A DNA stretch of 49,802 nucleotides from Leptotrichia sp. oral taxon 215 str. W9775 (GTDB lineage: Bacteria > Fusobacteriota > Fusobacteriia > Fusobacteriales > Leptotrichiaceae). Location of the stretch: NCBI RefSeq assembly GCF_000469505.1, contig NZ_KI272843.1:1-49802 (forward strand), written 5' to 3'. The notes under the pieces were generated by a model. It had not been told where the DNA came from. It did no database searches and saw only the letters and a list, made by a program, of their open reading frames with translations. The translations under genes and the position numbers were made by a program. Within the stretch, counting starts at the first letter, position 1. Each line of letters begins with the position of its first letter. This document shows, one piece after another, positions 43,626 to 49,802 of this stretch.

Positions 43626-44660
43626 TTGCAAAAAACTGGAAATGAAATAATAAAATGCGAAAATTTAAATTACTGGTATGAAACTTATGAAAAAAAATCA
43701 GGAATAAAAGGTACATTACAGGATTTATGGAAAAGAAACCATAAAAGAGTAATGGCGATAAAAAATATAAATATATCAATAAATAAAGGGGAAATAGTCG
43801 GATTGCTCGGGCCTAACGGAGCAGGGAAGACAACCTTGATAAAATTGCTGACAGGAATTCTCGAAGTCAAGTCGGGAGAAATACTTTGTCTTAATAAAAC
43901 ACCTTATAAAAAAGAAAAGAATTATCTTAAAAATATAGGGGTGGTAATGGGACAGAAAAGTCAGCTTATTTGGGATTTGCCGGCTATGGAAACTTTAAGA
44001 ATGTTAAAGGAAATTTATGAAATAGACAGAAAGGAATTTGAGGAAAGGCTTGAAAAACTTCTGAGATTGCTCAATCTGAAGGAAAAAGTCAGTACACCTG
44101 TCAGAAAGCTTTCGTTAGGAGAAAGAATAAAATTTGAGCTGACATGCTCACTAATCCATAAACCTCAAATTCTATTTCTGGATGAACCAACTATTGGGCT
44201 TGATATAACAAGTCAGTATGCAGTATATGATTTTTTAAGGGAAGTAAACAAAACAGAAAATACAACAATAATCTTAACAAGTCATTATATGAAGGACATT
44301 GAAAATTTATGTGAGAGAGTAATTATCATTTTAAAGGGTGAAAAGCATTTTGACTTACCACTTGAAGAATTAAAGGAAGAATTTATAACAAAAAAGACAT
44401 ATATTGTGGAAAGTAAAAGGGATGAATTGCCTTTTTCAGGAGATAACTTTACTGTAAAAAAACTGGAAAAAAATACTTTTGAAATTTATCCTGAAAATGG
44501 AGAATTTGAAATAGGTAACCTGAATTTAAAGGACATTGTTTCAATAAAGGAAAATACACCTGAACTGGAAGAAATTATATTTAAGCTTTTCAGTAACAAG
44601 GATTCTGACAGTCAAGTGGATATATCGGAAGAAACTTGTCAGGAAGAAGGCAGTGAATGA
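43626..44660 (+). CDS. ABC-2 exporter ATP-binding protein
   Basis: ATPase of 344 residues. Walker A GPNGAGKTTL, Q-loop MGQKSQLIWD, signature LSLGERIKFELTCSL, Walker B ILFLDEPTIGLD, switch His in LTSHYMKD, and a C-terminal accessory domain of about 80 residues. The LSLGER signature and GTLQDLW insert before Walker A are typical of the subfamily paired with PF06182 permeases. The start is TTG 43626 with AGAGGAG eight bases upstream; GTG 43617 sits on the SD. It overlaps the first permease gene by 4 bp (ATGA). Confidence 0.88.
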   Translation: MQKTGNEIIKCENLNYWYETYEKKSGIKGTLQDLWKRNHKRVMAIKNINISINKGEIVGLLGPNGAGKTTLIKLLTGILEVKSGEILCLNKTPYKKEKNYLKNIGVVMGQKSQLIWDLPAMETLRMLKEIYEIDRKEFEERLEKLLRLLNLKEKVSTPVRKLSLGERIKFELTCSLIHKPQILFLDEPTIGLDITSQYAVYDFLREVNKTENTTIILTSHYMKDIENLCERVIIILKGEKHFDLPLEELKEEFITKKTYIVESKRDELPFSGDNFTVKKLEKNTFEIYPENGEFEIGNLNLKDIVSIKENTPELEEIIFKLFSNKDSDSQVDISEETCQEEGSE

Positions 44661-45442
44661 AAAAGTATATTATAATTGCACTAAATCAGGCTACAGTAAA
44701 TTTACAGTATAAGTTTAATACGGCAATTACCCTTATTTCAAGAACAATACCAATATTTATGTCTTATTTTCTCTGGACTAATATATATAAGTCAATGAAT
44801 GGAAGTAAAGTGGGAAACTATACAAGGAGCCAAATGGTTACATATATTATTCTTATAAGTCTGGTGGACTTTCTTTTCAATTTCAGTCATATGAGGGAAC
44901 TTGGGAAACAGATTCAGGAAGGAACATTGACAACTTTACTGTTAAGACCTGTAAGTATACTGAATCAAAGTCTTGCAACCTTCATAGGAAAGAAATTTTT
45001 TATGATAATTATATATGTGACAGGAATTCTTACATACGGTTTTCTGGGCTATTTTAAGGATAAGCTTTATTTTGCAGAAGTTGCTGTATTTATGATTCTA
45101 TGTTTCATGATGTTTTTTTACCTGTTATCCTTTCTTTCAACAGTAGGATTCTGGCTGATAGAAGTGTGGCCGATACAGGTAATAATGCTGGGAGTTTACT
45201 CTCTTTTTTCAGGAGCATTTTTTCCTTTGGATTTGCTTCCTGAAGGAGTGTACAATATATTTAAGTACAATCCCTTCGCCTTGATTGGATTTGTTTCAGT
45301 CCGTGCTATTCAGGGAATGTATTCTCATAGGGAAATGGCAGTCTATATTCTTGTTACTGTATTGTGGATGGTAATTTTAAGGATAGGATACGAGAAGGCG
45401 TTTAGAAAAGGTCTGAAAAGATATGAAGGGGTAGGTGCATAG
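44657..45442 (+). CDS. ABC-2 family permease (PF06182-like), first subunit
   Basis: A 261-residue membrane protein with six helices; motifs RELGKQIQEGTLTTLLLRP and LFSGAFFPLDLLPEGVYNIF are typical of ABC-2 permeases of this group. It pairs with the next gene, a diverged paralogue, to form a heterodimeric channel. Translation is coupled to the ATPase by overlap. Substrate unknown (drugs, lipids or peptides are possible). Confidence 0.85.
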   Translation: MKKYIIIALNQATVNLQYKFNTAITLISRTIPIFMSYFLWTNIYKSMNGSKVGNYTRSQMVTYIILISLVDFLFNFSHMRELGKQIQEGTLTTLLLRPVSILNQSLATFIGKKFFMIIIYVTGILTYGFLGYFKDKLYFAEVAVFMILCFMMFFYLLSFLSTVGFWLIEVWPIQVIMLGVYSLFSGAFFPLDLLPEGVYNIFKYNPFALIGFVSVRAIQGMYSHREMAVYILVTVLWMVILRIGYEKAFRKGLKRYEGVGA

Positions 45443-45445
45443 TCT

Positions 45446-46219
45446 ATGAATTTGAAAATATATAAAGCAATGCTTTCAAACAGTATACAGAGGGTTCTGA
45501 TTTATAGAACTACATCTATTCTAATTGTGGTATTTAGTTTATTTTTCTATTTTTTAGAGATGTTTTCGGGAATGGTTTATTTCAGCTATACAGACAATAT
45601 ACTAGGTTGGACAAAATGGGATTATTTTAGCCTTATAACAACAGCGGCAATTATTCAGAATAGTTATAGTTTCTTTTTTGTATGGGGAACAAGTGATTTA
45701 TCTATTAATATAATTCAGGGGAAACTCGACTATACACTATTACGTCCATTAAACTCCTTCTGGTACTATGCATTATATATGGCAGATTTTCCAAGCCTTA
45801 TAAACGTAATACTTGGAATTATAGTTCAGGGATGGATTATTTTTAAGTATCATATAGGATTTTTTCATATAATAATGTATATTCTATTTGTAATTATGGG
45901 GATATGGTTTCAGTTTTTAGTGTGTAATTTTTCAAATATGATTACCTTCTGGGTAGACAAGGCCGATCAGATTTTATGGATTCCTGAAACATTGGAAGAA
46001 ATATCTTCAAGACCGGCATCTATTTATCCAAAATGGGTAAGAGGGCTTCTTATGTGGCTTCTTCCAATACTGACAGCTATTAATTTGCCGGTGGATATTA
46101 TAAGAGGCCAGATTAATTTGGTGAATATGCTATGGTATATAGGATTTGTAGCTTTCTTTACGGTAATTAACTATAAAGTATGGTATGCAGGACTAAAAAA
46201 ATACCAGTCAAGTAACTGA
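45446..46219 (+). CDS. ABC-2 family permease (PF06182-like), second subunit
   Basis: A 257-residue six-helix protein with the parallel motifs SINIIQGKLDYTLLRPLNSF and PASIYPKWVRGLLMWLLPI. Starts 3 bp after the first permease. Together with it and the ATPase at 43626 it makes a complete exporter. No neighbour indicates the substrate. Confidence 0.85.
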   Translation: MNLKIYKAMLSNSIQRVLIYRTTSILIVVFSLFFYFLEMFSGMVYFSYTDNILGWTKWDYFSLITTAAIIQNSYSFFFVWGTSDLSINIIQGKLDYTLLRPLNSFWYYALYMADFPSLINVILGIIVQGWIIFKYHIGFFHIIMYILFVIMGIWFQFLVCNFSNMITFWVDKADQILWIPETLEEISSRPASIYPKWVRGLLMWLLPILTAINLPVDIIRGQINLVNMLWYIGFVAFFTVINYKVWYAGLKKYQSSN

Positions 46220-46259
46220 TGCTTTAAAAACTTGAAAGATAATCTTAACTTAATTGAAA

Positions 46260-46288
46260 TTGAAAAATAATATTCTTTATGATATAAT
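46260..46288 (+). promoter_or_regulatory. Promoter of the 46331 gene
   Basis: -35 TTGAAA (46260-46265), 17-nt spacer, -10 TATAAT (46283-46288), 42 bp ahead of the start codon. A second TTGAAA lies 6 bp further upstream. Confidence 0.65.
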
Positions 46289-46330
46289 CACGATAAGTTT
46301 AGAAAAATTAAAGGATTAAGAAGGAAAAGT

Positions 46331-46678
46331 ATGGCGGTAATAAAATTTAAGAAAAGAGAAGAAATTAAAATTCTTTTTGGGATAAAATTACCTTCAATAG
46401 TAACGGAGTTTTATAAAGAGACTAAAAATAAAAAACGTGCCTATGAAATAATGAGGGATACGCTTAATATTTCAGACGGAAGACTTATAAATGTAGTTGA
46501 TGTAGTCGATGGTGCAGGAAATCCTGCTTCTGTCCTGGTAATTTACAGTAACTTTGTTACTGAAAAGGAAAGATTGAAGCTGGATCTGGAAATAGAAGTT
46601 TTTGATTTTCATATTTTTGAACTTGACTATAATAATAACGTTGATATTGAAGATATAATAAAAAGAATAAAAAAATAA
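46331..46678 (+). CDS. Conserved-looking small protein of unknown function
   Basis: A 115-residue soluble protein I do not recognise. The N-terminus is basic (VIKFKKREEIKILFG), the middle has VVDVVDGAGNPASVLVIYS, and the C-terminus is charged and Asp-rich. No signal peptide or TM. It has its own promoter and AGAAGGAA upstream of the ATG, and is followed 18 bp later by the cyclophilin gene, with which it is probably co-transcribed. Codon use matches the neighbours, so it is a real gene. Confidence 0.75.
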   Translation: MAVIKFKKREEIKILFGIKLPSIVTEFYKETKNKKRAYEIMRDTLNISDGRLINVVDVVDGAGNPASVLVIYSNFVTEKERLKLDLEIEVFDFHIFELDYNNNVDIEDIIKRIKK

Positions 46679-46696
46679 TAAGGAGAGGTTGATACA

Positions 46697-47323
46697 ATGA
46701 AAAAGTTTACATTATTATTAGGAATTTTGATGCTTACATTCTTTAGTATCGGAAATGCTAAAATGACAAAAGAAGAAAGAAAATTTAAAAAAGCTATGAA
46801 AAGCTTTGAAATGGAAGCAGTAATTAAAACAACAAAAGGAGACATATCAGTATATCTGTATCCTGAAGCTGCACCAAAAAATGTTGCAAACTTTGTATAT
46901 CTGGCTAAAAATAATTTCTACAATGGACTTACTTTTCACAGAGTTATCCAGAATGTTCTTATACAGGGAGGAGATCCCCTTGGAAATGGAACAGGTGGAA
47001 CAGGATACACAGTTAATGATGAGATTTCAGACTGGTTGAGTTTTGAAAATGCGGGAATGCTTGCAATGGCAAACAGTGGACAAAATACAAACAGCAGTCA
47101 GTTTTTCATAACAATATCTCCTCTTACACAATTAGACGGGAAACATACAATCATAGGAGAAACAAAATCTAGACAGGATTTAAGTGTTGTAAGAGTAATA
47201 AGACCTGATGATAAAATATTAAGTATTGAAATTAAAGGAAGAAAAATAGATGACTTCTTAAATTATTTTGCTTATGAAACAACTCAATGGGATGCAATAT
47301 TGAAAGCTTCTCAGCAACAGTAA
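46697..47323 (+). CDS. Exported cyclophilin-type peptidyl-prolyl isomerase
   Basis: A 208-residue protein with a signal peptide (MKKFTLLLGILMLTFFSIGNA) and a cyclophilin domain (about 40-190): YNGLTFHRVI, VLIQGGDPLGNGTGGTGY, FENAGMLAMANSG, NSSQFFITISPLTQLDGKHTIIGE. The catalytic Arg in FHRVI and the GGD loop are kept, so it should catalyse proline isomerisation of exported proteins. It has an extra C-terminal helix of about 20 residues. AGGAGAGG precedes the ATG. Next downstream are groES-groEL, a folding theme perhaps by chance. Confidence 0.92.
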   Translation: MKKFTLLLGILMLTFFSIGNAKMTKEERKFKKAMKSFEMEAVIKTTKGDISVYLYPEAAPKNVANFVYLAKNNFYNGLTFHRVIQNVLIQGGDPLGNGTGGTGYTVNDEISDWLSFENAGMLAMANSGQNTNSSQFFITISPLTQLDGKHTIIGETKSRQDLSVVRVIRPDDKILSIEIKGRKIDDFLNYFAYETTQWDAILKASQQQ

Positions 47324-47343
47324 TAATAACAATATAACTGAAT

Positions 47344-47414
47344 AACTTCTAATGGAGGATTTTGTAAAATCATGGATAATCAGGATTAAAAAATACTTGT
47401 TAGAAGTTTTTTTT
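47344..47414 (+). terminator. Long-loop terminator or structured RNA after the cyclophilin gene
   Basis: AACTTCTAA (47344-47352) pairs perfectly with TTAGAAGTT (47400-47408) and is followed by eight T (47407-47414). The 47-nt loop itself contains a small hairpin GATTT/AAATC (47358-47371). It ends with a proper T tract, so termination is likely; the size is unusual. Confidence 0.55.
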
Positions 47415-47469
47415 AAGAAAGTGGATTTTGTTTTAAACACTTTTAATACAGAAAAAATTTATAAAAAAC

Positions 47470-47498
47470 TTGCAAAAAATCAAAAAATGTATTATTAT
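47470..47498 (+). promoter_or_regulatory. groESL promoter
   Basis: -35 TTGCAA (47470-47475), 17-nt spacer, -10 TATTAT (47493-47498), directly followed by the CIRCE operator. Confidence 0.65.
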
Positions 47499-47502
47499 AT
47501 AG

Positions 47503-47529
47503 TTAGCAGTCGAAGTAAGTGAGTGCTAA
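47503..47529. promoter_or_regulatory. CIRCE operator (HrcA-binding site)
   Basis: TTAGCAGTC (47503-47511), 9-nt spacer, GAGTGCTAA (47521-47529). It matches the CIRCE consensus TTAGCACTC-N9-GAGTGCTAA except for one base in the left arm (G for C). It overlaps the expected transcription start, as HrcA operators do, so groESL is heat-inducible through HrcA. Confidence 0.93.
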
Positions 47530-47581
47530 AAATGAAAAGTAATTAAATGAGATAAAATTACAGTAAATATAGGAGGATAAA

Positions 47582-47845
47582 ATGATAATTAAACCTTTAG
47601 GAAAAAGAGTATTGATTAAACAGGTAGAACAGGAAGAAGTTACAAAAAGCGGAATAGTTCTTCCGGGAACAGCATCAAAGGAAAAACCTATTACAGGAGA
47701 GGTTATTGCAGTAGGAAAAGATGTGGAAGATGTAAAGGCAGGAGATAAGGTAATATTTGAAAAATATACAGGAACAGAAGTAAAAGATGGAGATGATTCA
47801 TTTCTTATACTTGATATAGATAACGTGCTGGCTATTACAGAATAG
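47582..47845 (+). CDS. groES: Co-chaperonin GroES
   Basis: Hsp10 co-chaperonin of 87 residues that caps GroEL. Typical start IIKPLGKRVLIKQVEQEE, mobile loop TKSGIVLPGTASKEKP and GDKVIFEKYTGTEVK. AGGAGG is 4-9 bp before the ATG. First gene of the CIRCE-controlled operon; groEL follows after 51 bp. Confidence 0.97.
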   Translation: MIIKPLGKRVLIKQVEQEEVTKSGIVLPGTASKEKPITGEVIAVGKDVEDVKAGDKVIFEKYTGTEVKDGDDSFLILDIDNVLAITE

Positions 47846-47896
47846 CAGTTGGCAAAGTTTATATAATTAATGGAATTTAACAGGAGGAGAATATAA

Positions 47897-49519
47897 ATGG
47901 CAAAAGTAATTAAATTTAATGAAGAAGCAAGAAAAGCACTGGAAGTGGGAGTAGATACACTGGCAGATGCAGTAAAGATAACATTGGGACCTAAAGGAAG
48001 AAATGTTGTATTGGATAAAGGATATGGAATTCCTACCATTACAAATGACGGAGTTACAATAGCAAAGGAAATTGAGCTTAAAGATCCTATTGAAAATCTT
48101 GGGGCACAGATAGTAAAAGAAGTTGCAACAAAGTCAAATGATGTAGCAGGAGACGGAACAACTACAGCGACAGTTTTAGCTCAGGCATTAATAAAAGAAG
48201 GACTTAAAATGGTTGCTTCAGGGGCAAATCCAGTATTTATAAGAAAAGGAATGGAAAAAGCTTCTAAAAAAGTAATTGAAGAATTAATTAAAAGAGCTAA
48301 AAAAATAGAGTCTAACGAAGAAATAGCACAAGTTGGAGCAATTTCAGCAAGTGACAGGGAAATAGGGGAATTAATAGCACAGGCTATGGCAAAAGTAGGA
48401 GAATCAGGTGTAATTACAGTAGAAGAAGCAAAATCACTTGATACAACACTGGAAGTTGTGGAAGGAATGCAGTTTGACAATGGATATTTGTCGCCTTACA
48501 TGGTTTCAGATTCAGAAAGAATGGTTGTAGAACTTGACAGTCCATTTGTTCTTATTACAGATAAAAAAATATCAAGCATGAAGGAATTATTGCCTATACT
48601 TGAAAAAACAGTTGAAATGGGAAGACCGATGCTTATAATTGCTGAAGATGTTGAAGGAGAAGCACTTGCAACATTGGTAGTAAATAAACTGAGAGGAACA
48701 TTGAACATAGCTGCAGTTAAAGCACCTGCATTTGGAGATAGAAGAAAAGCTATGCTTCAGGATATAGCAATACTTACAGGTGGAGAAGTAATTTCAGAAG
48801 AAAAGGGAATTAAGCTGGAAACAGCAGATATTAATTTCCTTGGTCAAGCTAAGAAAGTAAGAATTACAAAGGATAACACAGTAATTGTAGATGGACTGGG
48901 AGCTAAGGAAGATATAGCGGCAAGAGTAGGCCAGATTAAAAATGCAATTGAAGAAACAACATCTGACTATGATAGGGAAAAATTACAGGAAAGATTGGCT
49001 AAACTTTCAGGAGGAGTTGCAGTTATAAAAGTTGGTGCGGCTACAGAAACTGAAATGAAAGAAAAGAAATTAAGAATAGAAGATGCTTTAAATGCCACTA
49101 AGGCGGCAGTTGAAGAAGGAATAGTTCCTGGCGGAGGAACAATACTTGTTCAAATAGCTAAAGCAATAGAAGACTTTAAACTGGAAGGTGAAGAAGGTCT
49201 TGGTGTGGATATTGTTAAGAAGGCACTTTACGCTCCAATGAGACAGATAGCATTAAATGCAGGATTGGATGCAGGAGTTGTAATTGAAAAAGTTAAAAGT
49301 TCTGAAGAAGGAATTGGGTTTGACGCTGCTAAGGAAGAATATGTTGATATGGTAAAAACAGGAATAATAGATCCTACAAAAGTAACAAGATCAGCTATTC
49401 AAAATGCAATATCAGTATCGTCTGTACTGTTAACTACAGAAGTGGCAGTTGCAAATGAAAAGGAAGAATCTCCAATGGGAGGAATGCCTGGTGGAATGGG
49501 AATGCCGGGAATGATGTAA
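47897..49519 (+). CDS. groEL: Chaperonin GroEL
   Basis: Hsp60 chaperonin, 540 residues, the usual length. Family landmarks: VTLGPKGRNVVLDK-like ATP loop (ITLGPKGRNVVLDKGYG), GDGTTTATVLAQAL, the apical EGMQFDNGYLSPYM, GGVAVIKVGAATETEMKE, ALNATKAAVEEGIVPGGG and the C-terminal GGM-rich tail (GGMPGGMGMPGMM). It forms the folding chamber with GroES. AGGAGGAG precedes the ATG. Confidence 0.98.
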   Translation: MAKVIKFNEEARKALEVGVDTLADAVKITLGPKGRNVVLDKGYGIPTITNDGVTIAKEIELKDPIENLGAQIVKEVATKSNDVAGDGTTTATVLAQALIKEGLKMVASGANPVFIRKGMEKASKKVIEELIKRAKKIESNEEIAQVGAISASDREIGELIAQAMAKVGESGVITVEEAKSLDTTLEVVEGMQFDNGYLSPYMVSDSERMVVELDSPFVLITDKKISSMKELLPILEKTVEMGRPMLIIAEDVEGEALATLVVNKLRGTLNIAAVKAPAFGDRRKAMLQDIAILTGGEVISEEKGIKLETADINFLGQAKKVRITKDNTVIVDGLGAKEDIAARVGQIKNAIEETTSDYDREKLQERLAKLSGGVAVIKVGAATETEMKEKKLRIEDALNATKAAVEEGIVPGGGTILVQIAKAIEDFKLEGEEGLGVDIVKKALYAPMRQIALNAGLDAGVVIEKVKSSEEGIGFDAAKEEYVDMVKTGIIDPTKVTRSAIQNAISVSSVLLTTEVAVANEKEESPMGGMPGGMGMPGMM

Positions 49520-49614
49520 TTAAGTAATTATAAGTTATAAATAATTGCTAAAATATAATTGATGGAAATAAAAACTAAGAAAAAGTAATTTTTTCCATGA
49601 TTTATCAATCTCTT

Positions 49615-49708
49615 AAAATCAGCCTTTTATTTTATAAATTTGTAAAATCTATCTCTAAATCTAACAACCATTAAAGATTTTCAAGTTATAGGATTTCAGG
49701 CTGATTTT
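49615..49708. terminator. Nested inverted repeat after groEL
   Basis: AAAATCAGCCT (49615-49625) pairs perfectly with AGGCTGATTTT (49698-49708); inside, AAAATC (49644-49649) pairs with GATTTT (49676-49681). The right arm runs into a T tract, so it may terminate groESL transcription, and the left arm's A run would serve the other strand. The 94-nt span is long for a simple terminator. Confidence 0.5.
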
Positions 49709-49722
49709 TATATATTAAAAAA

Positions 49723-49802
49723 GGCTGTCTCAAAATATTCAAATTATGAATATAATATAAAAAAAACCATATTTTTTTCATTTACTAAAATTTTACTCAT
49801 AT
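49723..49802. repeat. Second copy of the MITE-like repeat, cut by the window end
   Basis: Begins GGCTGTCTCAAAATATT (49723-49739), an apparent transposon-type terminal repeat, then an ATATAATATAAAAAAAAC stretch and the block CATTTACTAAAATTTTACTC that matches 9230-9250 almost exactly. Same orientation as the copy at 9132-9343 but shorter between the terminus and the shared block. It may continue beyond the window. Confidence 0.6.

Noticed and set aside
47352..47521. 56-codon ORF running through the groESL promoter and CIRCE
   Set aside because: No SD, it overlaps a terminator-like stem, the promoter and the operator, and its Lys/Tyr-rich translation is what random AT-rich DNA gives.
47503..48039. 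178-codon antisense frame over groES and the start of groEL
   Set aside because: It covers CIRCE and two certain genes on the other strand; composition is typical of shadow frames.
1..49802. tRNA genes, rRNA genes, CRISPR arrays, prophage or complete IS elements
   Set aside because: I found no T-loop-like GGTTCGAATCC sequences, no regular spaced repeats, and no transposase or integrase reading frames.

Overview
The window looks like a chromosomal segment of a Fusobacteriota member, most likely Leptotrichia or a close relative. The grounds are very AT-rich DNA, heavy use of AGA/ATA/AAA codons, an Rnf operon in the order C-D-G-E-A-B, an array of DKNYY-family membrane proteins (a family expanded in Leptotrichia), and Gram-negative-style periplasmic and envelope genes. 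This is inference from gene content; no 16S gene or tRNA is present. Nearly all genes lie on the + strand; one small membrane protein gene (12753-13115) is on the - strand.

Layout. 1-5152: replication and translation block (dnaX, rplI, dnaB, a U32-family gene). 5353-8942: OmpR-type two-component system followed by glmM. 8943-9360: the only gene-free gap above 300 bp, holding a terminator and a MITE-like repeat. 9361-12623: a second, larger U32-family gene and a polysaccharide polymerase/ligase-like membrane protein. 12753-16608: DUF4870-type protein, holA, and an ECF module (fused double ATPase plus EcfT). 16691-23540: complete Rnf operon (rnfCDGEAB) with ApbE, NusG-domain-II and HepT/Gx-type genes; its RnfB is very short and an extra 60-residue Cys-rich membrane protein sits between rnfA and rnfB. 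23666-23932: rpsT.

24090-30803: four paralogous two-TM DKNYY proteins with a GNAT acetyltransferase inserted among them. 30985-36365: a seven-gene metal-uptake island (membrane-anchored DUF6162-like protein, TroA-type binding protein, ATPase, permease, a second binding-protein-like gene lacking the metal ligands, a small exported protein, a DUF4198-like protein) behind a strong promoter. 36582-43562: a JAMM-DinG helicase fusion, PgpH-type HD phosphodiesterase, ybeY, a DgkA-PAP2 fusion and Mn-dependent pyrophosphatase. 43626-46219: an ABC-2 exporter. 46331-47323: an unknown small protein and an exported cyclophilin. 47503-49519: CIRCE-controlled groES-groEL. A second, truncated copy of the MITE-like repeat closes the window.

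Functional themes: DNA replication (dnaX, dnaB, holA); ion-motive electron transport with its flavinylation enzyme (Rnf + ApbE); c-di-AMP and lipid-carrier metabolism (pgpH, dgkA-PAP2); metal import; protein folding. The features most worth follow-up are the minimal RnfB plus Cys-rich mini-subunit, the JAMM-DinG fusion with an incomplete Fe-S cysteine set, the extended metal-transport island, the DKNYY array, and an uninterrupted reading frame continuing past the dgkA-PAP2 stop codon. Start codons were chosen by Shine-Dalgarno (SD) placement; several genes appear to start at TTG.
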